From contig JAEHOE010000139.1 in assembly GCA_016858145.1 (NCBI GenBank), forward strand, positions 278,741-342,740: DNA of 64,000 nucleotides, given 5' to 3'. The first letter of the stretch is position 1, and each line of letters starts with the position of its first letter. Shown here one piece after another: positions 12,491-22,468 of this stretch. The stretch is from Edaphochlamys debaryana. Taxonomy: Eukaryota; Chlorophyta; Chlorophyceae; Chlamydomonadales. Under the pieces are notes generated by a model. It searched no databases and was not told where the DNA came from. It saw nothing but the letters and a program-made list of their open reading frames with translations. Position numbers and translations under genes: made by a program.

Positions 12491-13890
12491 TGCAGGCTTC
12501 CCTTGGGAGAGGTTGGAAGGGTCAGGTCTACAACCTTCAATGTCGGTCAATGCCGCTGGTGGACGGGTGTGGGGCATGACAGCGCCCATGCACGTGGCAC
12601 AGTGCTGTGTGCGCGCCGCTGCCCTGCACGTGAACCAGGAGCCGTTTTGGGCACGAACAGCCCTGGGTGCGTGAGGCAAGTAACAGAGCGCGCTCACGTG
12701 TTGCCGAGTTGCCGTCTGGATCTTGGGCGGTCACAGGCCCAGGCGCCATGGTCTCACGGACCCGGTCCGACCGTGTCCATGCCAGAAATGGATTGCACTC
12801 TGATGCGGGGGCGTGGTCATGCGCTCACGCCTCAGCGGCTGGCCCGGGCGCACACGGGCTACGAGGCGAGTGATGAGGGATCCGGTTGAGGGGACCAGGA
12901 GGTGGCTACGTACGCAAACTGGGCTGCGGCACGAGCGCAAGCGTCAAAGGCCGGGCCGAGCGGCCGTGGGGCGGTGTGTGGCTGCCGGGGCCCCAGGGGG
13001 CTCCTATGGGGTCGTGGCCTCATGGGCGGCTTGGACCGAGCGGCGGTTGCCGCAGTGCGAACCGGGGGGCCGTCGGCACATTGGTTCAGCCCACAGTGCC
13101 AACGCCGGGCTCCACTCCTGTTGGACACGGAGCCAGATACGGTACACACACAAAGCACCCTTGCCCCCACGTATTGCTGAAACAGGGTCAGCACACAAGA
13201 GCAATCTACTCTGAAGCACTGAGCGTCTGTCGGTCAGCTGCCGCCAGCTCGGCCCGCACGTACCCAACCACCACTCGACCCCACGCCTCCTGCCCCGACC
13301 TCGACCGGTGCTCGTCATCCGCCCCCGGCCCGCCCAACAGCAGCCCTCGTCGCACGCCAGAGACGTCCACCCCTCGCAGCCGCCGGCCCACGTCCACCCG
13401 GCGGCACCGAGGCGCCCCGAGCAGCGGCCCGCGCTCCCTCCCTGCGTCCGCCCCCCCCCTTCCCTCCGCTGCTAGCTGCGCAGCAGCGATGGGCGCCCGC
13501 GCTTGCGATGCGTGCGTGCCCCACCCCCGCCATGCCGCCTGCCCGGCCCCCGCGCACGCGCCGCCAGAGGGCGCCTCCCACGCGCACATTCCAGTCGGTC
13601 CATGATGCCACCGTGCACGTGCACGTGCACATGCGCATGCACAGCCGCCAGTTCCCCCGGGGCCGCAGCCGCTGCCACGCAGCATCGATCCCCGGCCAGT
13701 GCACATGCACGACTGGCGGCCCTCCCGCCCCCCCGGCCCCCCGCGGCCGCAGCCGCTGCCACTCAGCGTGGGTCCCACTGCGCTCTGCCGCAGTCGGCTC
13801 TGCGGCGGCACATCCACTGCACAGCGCGCCACCGCACCCCTGACCCCTCATCCCACGACCCCGCGCACTCCCCCTCCCCCTCCTCCCTCC
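12491..13890. other. Intergenic region between convergent genes
   Basis: No gene recognised; it should hold the 3' UTRs of the F-box/ankyrin (plus) and F-box/LRR (minus) genes. Bases 13612-13642 are a 31-nt strictly alternating purine-pyrimidine tract. A GC-rich segment of about 27 bp (core GGCCGCAGCCGCTGCCAC) occurs twice, near 13659-13685 and 13740-13766. Open frames here have no recognisable domain. Confidence 0.45.
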
Positions 13891-16800
13891 TCATCCGCTG
13901 CCGTGCAGCACCCTGGACGCCCCCCCCTTGCGGTAGACCACGTTGAGGTCGGGTCGGGGCACGGAGCCAAGCAGGCTGGGGGGGGGGGCGGAGCAGGGTA
14001 TCAGGGGTCTGGAGCCTGGTGGGGGGGACGGGTTGACGGGAGGTTACGCCCGCCTCCCCATCCTCCGCCCCCCTCCCAGCTAGCAACGCACCTCCGGAGC
14101 GCCGCCAGAGTCACCGCGGGACAGTCCTGGGCGGCAAATGGGAGGGGGGGGGCGAGGGGCGGCGGGATGGGAGGGGCGGTGAGGGCTGACGCAGGCAGCT
14201 CGGCCCCACAGATCCGTTCCAACCTGCCGTCCGTTCTCCCGCCCCCCATCCTCTGCTTCCACCCCCTTCTTGCCCCCTCCATCCCCCCCCTACCCCCCCC
14301 CCACACCTGCAGCTCCACGTGCTCCAGGCGGGCAGCAGCCCCCCATTCGCCCCCCCCTACACACACACGTTCCCCCCCTCCTCCTCCCCCCCCTGTCCCC
14401 CCCCTGCAGCTCCACGTGCTCCAGGGCGGGCAGCAGCCCCCCATTCGCCCCCCCCTACACACACACGTTCCCCCCCTCCTCCTCCCCCCCCTGTCCCCCA
14501 CCTGCAGCTCCACGTGGTCCAGGGCGGGCAACAGCCCCCCATTCGCCCCCCCCTACACACACACGTTCCCCCCCTCCTCCTCCCCCCCCTGTCCCCCACC
14601 TGCAGCTCCACGTGGTCCAGGGCGGGCAGCAGCCCCCCATTCGCCCCCCCCTACACACACACGTTCCCCCCCTCCTCCTCCCCCCCCTGTCCCCCACCTG
14701 CAGCTCCACGTGCTCCAGGGCGGGCAGCAGCCCCCCATTCGCCCCCCCCTACACACACACGTTCCCCCCCTCCTCCTCCCCCCCCTGTCCCCCACCTGCA
14801 GCTCCACGTGCTCCAGGGCGGGGCAGAAGGCGAGCAGTGCGGCCAGGGTGCGGGTGTCGATGCCGGGGCACTCGAGGAAGGTGATGCGGGCGAGGCGGGA
14901 GAGCTGGCGGAGGGACAGGATGAAGCCAATGTCTGCAGGTGAGGTCGGCGGGGGGGTGGGAGGAGAGGAGAGGGGGGGTGGGCAAGGGGGGAGGGTGTTA
15001 CCTCTGACACCGCAGAGAGTGTGAGGCGGCAGCCGGCGAGCCAGGGGCCCGACGCGTGGATGGAGGTACCGGGTGCAGCTGGGGTACCGGGCGGCACACA
15101 CTCCGGCGAGTAAGCCGAGTGCCCCTGGGCTCCCGAGTGTGGGCTCCCGAACGGCAGTTTCCCGAAGCCGCATCCCCTCCTTGACCCTCCTTCTCCCCCC
15201 GTCCCCCAACCCGCCCTGCCTTCAAACGCCCTCCCTCCCCCCCGAAAACCCCCCACCCCCAAACCCCGACCCCCAAACCCCAACCCACCCGTCACGCCTG
15301 GGCACTTGACCAGGTCGATCCGCGTCAGCCCCGAGTGCGCCTCTGCGAACCGCACCCAGCCGCCGTCGCTGACTGTGTCGCTGCCCTCCAGGCGGAAGGT
15401 CTCCAGGGCGCGGAGGCCGGACAGGGAAGCCAAGCCCGCGTCCTGAGGGGGGGGGGGGGAAGGGGGGGAGGACGTGTGTGTGTTAGGCAACGAGGAAACT
15501 GTAAGCAAGCGGAAAGCCCGGCGAGACTCCGAAGGTGTGATTAGCTCCGCGTAGTGCCCGCCCAACCGACATACTGGGATGAGCGCCATTGGCGAAGCTC
15601 CGCAAGCCCAGAGCGAACGGTCCGAGCGCCAGAGCGAGAAGCGCCAGAGGTTCGTTCGTTGTCTAGGCAATAGCTGGGCGGCCCGCCGGCGGTATGCGTA
15701 CACGAAGGCCCACAACAGACAAGAACCCACCCGGGACGGTCGTAGCCCCCCGGAGAAACTATTTACGAAAGGATAGCTCACCTAGCGTGGGGATGGATGA
15801 AGGCCCCACGCAGAAGACGAGAAGAGAAGAACATGCGGGAAAGTAGAGAATGGGCGCAGAGAGGGCTTAATAGCTGCGGGAGGCGCGATCAGGTGTAGAG
15901 GCATCACACACTAAGGTAGCACCGCCGGCGGGCTGAGTAGCGCAGTGTTGCGGGGGTGGGGAAGACGACTTGGCCGGATACGGTAGAGGCCGTACAGGTG
16001 GCAGTTCCGCGGAGCAGCAAACCAAACCCCAGCCCAGTGGATAGGTGCAGTGCAGTGTGCGAGGTGTGCGGTGCAAGGACGTGTGTGTGTGTGTGGGGGG
16101 GGGGGGGGCTTTGAAGGAGGCACGCCAAGCATCGACGGTGGGGTGGTGGTGCAGGCATCCAAGCATGCCCGAATCGAAGCTGTTGTGTGCTCCCGCTTCC
16201 CGGCACACCTACCGGTGTCTTCGGTAGCCGTTCCCTCCTCGTCCTCCTCCTCCTCCCCACGCCCCCCTCCCCCCCCACCGTGATTGAGTCGCTGGGGCTG
16301 GTCCACAGGAAGAGGTTCACGAGGCCGCGCTGGGGGTGGGGGAGGGGCAGGTGGGGGTGGGGGCAGGGGTGGACACGTGCGGGCCAACGCGGGCCAGGGC
16401 CGGATTGGGGTCGGGGTCTGCATGCGAGCCGTGGACAGCAAGTATACACCCCTCTCTCCCGCCCGCACCCTCCCTCTCCATCCTCCTCCCCCCAGACCCC
16501 CGTCCCCTCTCCCCCCCCCCCCACCAGCTCCGCAATGTGCGCCAGGCCGCTGTCCGCACTGTCGCAGGAGAGCGCCCTCAGCGCCGGGAAGGTGGTGCGG
16601 AGGGCGGCCTCGGCCGTGATGTTGTGGGACACGAGCTTGGTGACGGAGGGGAGGGGGCGGAGCGGGTCCTGGAGGGGGGGGGAGGGCGGACGTGGGTCTG
16701 ACACTGGCACGGGGGGTGATGCGTGGGGCCCGCCGCAACCCTCTTTCTGCCTCCATCCCCACTCAACCCCGCCCCCTTCGCCAGCCGCGTCTTGCCAACC

Positions 16801-19800
16801 CCCAACCCCGCTGGCTGGCTCTCTATCTCTCCCTTCGCTCTCCAATGCTCCCGTAACCAACCCCCTTCCCCCCCCCTCACCACGGCGCTGTCCGCCCCCC
16901 CCTCCAGCAGGTTCAGGTCCCCCACCCCCAGGTGCACAAGCGAGGGGAGGGCGGCGAAGCGCTGCAGCTCGGAGCCACTGATGTCCACACGCTTTTGGGG
17001 GGGGGGGAGGGGTAGAAGTAGGGAGAGAGGGGGGAGGGGTTGGTGGTGGGGTGAGTGCGTGGGCGGTGAGCACGCGGACGGCTGCAGCCCGGGCCCTGGC
17101 GGATGCGGGCACCTCGGGGGGGGGAGGGGGACGAACGGCAACCCTACCCCCCCTACCTCTTAGCATCTTCCCCCCCTCCCCCCCCACCTGTATGTCCACG
17201 TGCGTCAGCTGCGTGAGCCCCGTCACCCAGTCCAGGAGGGCGGCGCGGCCCGCGAAGATGTTGGTCAGAACCTGGGGGGAAGGGGGAAGGGGGGGAAGGT
17301 CGAGGGGGGGAGGAGGCCGGGGTGGGGGTGGAGGAGCTTGGAGGCCTCGCTCCGCTGCGCCTCCCCTACCCTGGGGCCCGCCCCGCCTCCTCCGACGCCC
17401 TCGCGTGCCTTGCCATCCCAACGTCCCCTCCCTCCCGGGCCCATGATTGGCCCCTCACCCCCAACCCCGTCCGCCCCCACCTGCTCCGTGAGCTGCAGCT
17501 GGTGTACGAACGCCACATCAGCGTTCAGGCCCCCGCCGGGCCCACCGGGGCCCGGGCCGGGGCCCGCCGCCCCGCCCTCGCCGCCGCCGCCCGCCTCCCC
17601 TCCCCCCGCCCCTCCGCCAGCCCCGCCCCCGCCCCCCGGTCCGTGCAGGAGGTTAAGCTGTGCCACTGCCATAGCCGCCACCTGGGGGGGGGAGTGGGGG
17701 GCGGGAGGCAAGGAGGTGGGGTGAGTGGGGGGGAAAGGAGGCGCCGGGGCACAGCCCACCCGCACCCGCGCAGGCTGCCGGGGCCGCCCTGCGCAGGTCA
17801 CGGGGAGGCAGCGCCTCTCCGCCTGGGGAAGGGCAGCGCACGCGGAAGCCCCGGGCACACGTGGGTGGGTGTGGGGAGGAGACCGCGGGGAGGCCCCACC
17901 CTAGGAAGCTCAGCTCCCCTGCCCTGTTGGGCCCGGGCCCTCACCTCTGCGGCCGCGGCGATGGGGTTGGGCGGGAGCTCTGGCAGGCCCCCCCCTCCTC
18001 CGGCCCCGCCCCCGGCCCCGCCTGCTCCCAGCCCCAGTCCGCCCAGCAGCTGTTGCGAAAGCGTGTGTGTGGGGGGGGGCGGGGGGGCGAAGGGAAAAGG
18101 CGGAAGTTGCTCAGGGGTGCGCGTTTCAGCGCAGGGACGGGGCGGGATCAGTGGACCATAGTGGCTCGGCAACTCAACGCCCTGCCCCTCAACGCCCTGA
18201 GGGGGGCCAAGCGGCCCTGCCCCTCGACGCCCTGCCCCTCAACGCCCTGACCTCTCGCCGCCCCCGCCGACCCCACGGCCGGCGTTCACCCCACATCCGC
18301 CGCCCCGGCACCCCAGCCCCCCCCCCCCCTCACAGGCGGGTGGTGTGCGTGTGCCCCCACCACCCCCCCGCCCCCGCCCAGCTGCAGCGGGCCGTGCAGC
18401 GGCCCCCCCGCCCCCGGGTGCCCCCCCTGGAGGGGGTGGGGGGGCGGGTGCGGGTGCGCGCCCTGGGGATGGCCCCCGGCGCCGCCGGCTGCGGAGTAGG
18501 GACGTGGGGGACGAAAGGGGAGAGGGACGTGGGGAGAGGGGAGGGGGAATTTGGCTTAAGGGGGTGCGAATGCCGGGCTTGAGGCACGCACCCGATGGAG
18601 ACCTCACGCCACACACCCTCCCCCACGCATTGCCCTGCACCCTCGCATCGCCTGCCCCCCACACCCGGCCCCGAAGCCGCCGCATTCCCCATCCACCTTC
18701 CACTTGATCGGATAATAATACTACCCCCCCTCTCCCCCCCCACCCACCCGCAAGCTAAGCTTTCCTGGCGCAGGCTTAAAGACGGTCCCCGCTTCTCAGC
18801 TTCAAACACCCTCTCAACCCCCCCCTCCGCCACGTCAAGCCCCGTGTCGTGCGTGTGCCGCCACGAAACACACACCCTCCCCCCTCCTCAACCCCCCCCC
18901 CCCCACCCGCCGCGTTGATGTGGTCCGCCACGTCCAGGTTGTAGTCGCTCCACACCATGATGGAGCGGAGAGAGGTGAGGGCCGTGAGCTGGGTCACCTG
19001 TTGGGGGGGGGGGCGGATGGGCGGGCGGGTGGAGGCCGAGCAGGGGCGCCGCAGCTCGGGCCGCGGTGCACAGCGCGCCCCCAACCGGACGACCCGAGGC
19101 CTGGACACGCGTGGCCCAAGCTTACCAGCACACACCTCCCCCTCGTCCCCCCCCCCCACCTGTCTCAGCGCCTGTCCGTAGTCCTCCAGCTCCAGGGCCG
19201 TGAGCCGCCGCAGGTCAGACAGGTAGGCCAGGGCCACCTCGGGGGGGGGAGGAAGGGAGAAGGGAACGACGTGTCGAACGCCTGAAAGATCGGCGCTGAG
19301 CCTGTCTCTGGGAACGTGCAAACCCCCCTCCCCCTCCCCCTCCCTCTTGCACCCCCCTTTCCCCACCACACACACCTCGTTGCAGTGCTTGCAGCACATG
19401 ACCCTCAGCCGCCCCAGCTCCGGCAGTCGGGCCAGGACCAGGAGCATGGCGTCAGACATACACAGCTGGCAGACCTGACAGGGGGAGGAGGGAGAGGGAG
19501 GGGGACAGGTTGTGGAATGGCGGCTCGGAAAATGCAGCCCCTTTCAGCCCCCCCCCCCCCCCCCCACCAAACAGACTAAGGACGCCCGCAGGCTTCGCGT
19601 TCCATGTCCCGCCCTTTACTCCCTCCTCACACCACTCAACCCCCCCACCTCCACCCCATACACCCGCACCCCCACCTGCGGTATGACCAGCCTGCTGACC
19701 CCCGGGCACGCCAGCGCCAGCGCCGCCACCCCCGCCACCGACAGCTGCGTGCAGTGCTCCAAGTTGAGCGAGGAGAGGCCGGACAGGCGGGACAGGTCCT

Positions 19801-20765
19801 GGGGGGGGAGGGGGCAGGGGAAGGAGGGGCATGAGGGTGGGGGCTCTGTGTGGGAGGTGGCCCAGGGGGTTACGGGACCTAGGTGAGCTCTTGGCTCCAC
19901 AGGGGGGGGGGTCACACGTAGGAGACCAGGAGTGCCCAACTCCACGCCCCTGCCCCTGCCCCTGCCCCTCCAAGGAGGGGGGGGGCACCCTGAGCGCCGG
20001 GCTTAGCTCCAGGTGGGACGTTAAGGCGACCGGGCCGGTGGGGCACAGAGCCGAACAGGACTTCCAAACCCCCATCCCTCCCCACCCTCTCCCCTCCCAT
20101 AATGCCCCCACCTTGAGCGCCAGCTGCGCAAAGGTGGTGTCCGTGAAGCAGTCCACCTGGGGGGGTGCGGGAGGAGGGGGCCGGGGGTAGGGCGAAGCAG
20201 GTCAAAGTGGGACGGAGTGGCGACGCCTCAGCATATCTGAGGGGTTCTGCGGACCCCCGAGTTCCTGTGTGGTGGGGCGCGGGGCCCCTACTGCCCCACC
20301 CCCCTCGCTCCTCCCCCCCTCGCTCCTCCGCCTGCCGCCGCTGCCCCCACCTCGCTGGGCTTGATGACCTCGATGTGCTCCAGCCGGGAGAAGCGGGAGT
20401 GCAGCCGCCACTGCAGCGCATCCTCGCTGTGGGTGGGGTCCAGCTGCGGGGGGGGAAGGGGGGTTGAGACAGGGAGGCGGCGGGGGGGTGGCGTGGGCGA
20501 GGGATGGCACCCGAGGCAAAGCGCCAGCGGAGGCGGGAGCACGTGCGAGATTGTGAGCCCAGACGCGTTGCCCTGCCTTGATCTTGGTGACCATGCTGTT
20601 CACGAGCGATCGGAAGCGCTGGCACACGCCCCGCAGCGCAGCTCGATGATGCGCCTGCAGGCGCCCGATGACCAGCTCCCATACCCCAGCCGGCAGTTCT
20701 AGAAGCCTAGCTCCAGACGTATCTTGCTCCGGGGCCGTCGCTGGCCCGGCCACCCTGGAGGCCAT
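13891..20765 (-). CDS. F-box / leucine-rich-repeat protein
   Basis: Exons on the minus strand: 20577-20765, 20351-20443, 20112-20156, 19676-19798, 19376-19474, 19160-19237, 18907-18997, 18334-18488, 17945-18049, 17481-17681, 17188-17271, 16881-16991, 16525-16668, 16279-16329, 15289-15442, 14796-14932, 14092-14126 and 13891-13975; all phases agree (660 codons). The F-box is residues 22-60 (LLELPAGVWELVIGRL, then RAALRGVCQRFRSLV). LRR-type units follow, for example LSGLSSLNLEHCTQLSVAG, LPELGRLRVMCC, LTALELEDYGQALRQ, LTQLTHVDIQ, LPSLVHLGVGDLNLL, LRALETFRLEGSDTVSDGG and LSRLARITFLECPGID. F-box/LRR proteins select substrates for SCF ubiquitin ligases. One exon (18334-18488) encodes a His/Pro/Gly insert and two others a long Gly-rich insert between repeats. 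Intron 1 has a GC donor (AAG/GCAGGG). The intron after 14796 contains the 98-bp array described separately. The substrate is unknown. Confidence 0.83.
14307..14846 (-). repeat. 98-bp tandem repeat carrying an exon-like cassette
   Basis: Six copies of a segment beginning CTGCAGCTCCACGTG on the plus strand start at about 14308, 14405, 14503, 14601, 14699 and 14797; the spacing is 98 bp (97 for the first pair). On the gene strand the most upstream copy is the true end of an LRR exon (PALEHVELQ followed by a GT donor at 14795). Each further copy holds a TAG acceptor-like site, a 51-nt stretch encoding GGANGGLLPALEHVELQ in the same phase, and a GT donor. The most downstream copy lacks one base (50 nt), so it would not keep frame. 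Some copies read ALDHVELQ. Whether the cassettes are ever spliced in cannot be told from sequence. Confidence 0.85.
18178..18252. repeat. Short direct repeat in an F-box/LRR intron
   Basis: Four to five imperfect copies of CTCAACGCCCTG / CGACGCCCTG, mostly spaced by GCCCC, lie inside the intron between the exons at 18334-18488 and 17945-18049. This is a small minisatellite with no coding role visible. Confidence 0.55.
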
Positions 20766-22468
20766 GCTGCTGACAGGTGCTCGGACGTCAAGCTCAGCGC
20801 TGACTCTGCGCCTCGCACTTCATTTCAAAAGCAGAAAATCGTGAGGTATAGAGAGCCTTAGGTCGCAGGTCTATGGAAACTACAGGCGCAAGCACAGAAG
20901 GTGGGTCAGCACGAGACGCAGTTTTCTGACGCGTTCAACCCTCCACGCGCGTACTCAGTCAGAGTGTGTTGCTAACTTGCTTGCTAGCTAGCTAGCTGCG
21001 CCCACGGTTACCACGGGGAATGGGTCGCGTAGCAGATGGGTGAGGGGCTCAGCCCATTTTCGCCCCCATGGGGGCGCCCAGCGCTTGTCTGACGCGTTTC
21101 GGCAAGGTTTATCACTGTGTTCCAGCTGATTGCGACTGAGTGTGTTTTAGGGGTTCAGCATCGCAAGCAGCACGTCGGGGACTGCAGGTGCATGCGCCGT
21201 GTTTTGCCCCCACGCCACGCCCACGGGGCCACGGGGCCCTCTGCCCTCTGCATACTTCCCGACCATGCCCAACGCCCCTAAACCAAGCACTACGCTTCGT
21301 CCCGGGCAGGACCCTGGTGCGGCTCAGCGCGTCGTACGGTGCCCATCCTGCTACGGCAGTCACCTAGCACCCCGGGTCTCGAGACTGCGTCAATCATCAC
21401 CAGGGTGCTGACTTTGGGGTGTTGGGGTTGGCCTGCCGTTGGCGTGTTGCCGGGTGGATACCGTACATCGAGGTGTAGGGCACTGGCGTGCCACCCTGCC
21501 TGCCAGGCACATGGTGGGTGCGACGGGACACGCTGGTTGGTGACAGAGGGGCTGTCAGAACACACCACGGGCTAGCGTACACTGTACGCTGCTGGCAGGA
21601 CCGCCGAGTCGTCGGACCTACGGGAGCGCTGGGAACAGAGGCGACGCCGCCATCGCCCGACTGCGGTCAAGGGAGGGGGAGGAGGAGACGGCGGAGGCGG
21701 AGGAGGCGAAAGGGGCGAGGGAGGAGGAGGCAGCCGCGGGAGCACTGGCGGCGGCGGGGGAGAGGGAGGCGGGAGAGGAGGTGAAGGCGGGGGTTGGTGT
21801 GGCGCGGCGGCGGGTGGGACGGCGGACGAGGGAATGAGGGAGAAGGCGGCGGAGGAGGCCCAAGGATGCGGCCCCCACCTTAGCTGGCTGGAATCCGTCT
21901 AGCTCTACGGATTGTACGGAACGGTACCCGTACTCCACAGGTGCACCAGTGCCAGAGGACTCCAATCCTCACTCCCATGTGCAACGAACCTGCCCTCACG
22001 AAAGCGATAGGTACAGCCCAAGCCGCCTGTGGCCGCTTCGGTGCGTAGGCACGCAGAACGCCGTGGTGTGTGCGCGTTGCAGGCACGCATGGTCGGGGGG
22101 CAGCGGGGTGCGAGGGGCGGGAGGGGGATAGCATGCACCCGGGGGGCACGCACTCGGGTGTTGCGTGGCGCTGTCATGGACTCCTCGCTGGGTGGAGGCA
22201 CGGTAGGCCGGGTGCAAGCTTGGTTGGCCGGGGATGGGGGGGGGGGGGAGAGGTGAAGGTAACAACTTGGTGAAGAAGAGCCTCTTTTTTGTGAGGGGGG
22301 GATCCGCGGCACGGCACGTGGTGGCACGCGCGGACCGGTTGGTGGCACGCGGCGTGATGGCACGCGGCGGACGTACTCGACACGCACAGACTGCAAACCA
22401 CGCTTTCAAACATACTTTTCCGATTGAACAATGTCTTAGATGCGTGTATTATAGGCTGGCGAGGGACG
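20766..22468. other. Intergenic region between divergent genes
   Basis: These 1.7 kb separate the F-box/LRR (minus) and CLC (plus) starts and should contain both promoters. No domain-bearing ORF was found. Bases about 21660-21830 are purine-rich and translate on the plus strand to an acidic Glu/Ala-rich stretch without a recognisable start, possibly a stray or low-complexity segment. A GGTGGCACGCG-like motif recurs at 22318-22370. No clear TATA element is seen. Confidence 0.4.

Noticed and set aside
13206..13851. About 200-codon ORFs at the 3' end of the F-box/LRR gene
   Set aside because: The phase-correct last exon of the LRR gene stops at 13891-13893 (ending RKGGASRVLHGSG), so these frames lie downstream and are low complexity.
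14307..14846. CRISPR-like array
   Set aside because: Direct repeats are regularly spaced, but the whole 98-bp unit is repeated with no unique spacers, and the DNA is eukaryotic intron.
21618..21965. 115-codon Ser/Ala/Pro-rich minus-strand ORF and the opposing Glu/Ala-rich frame
   Set aside because: Low complexity with no recognisable domain, no flanking exons found, and located in the divergent intergenic region.
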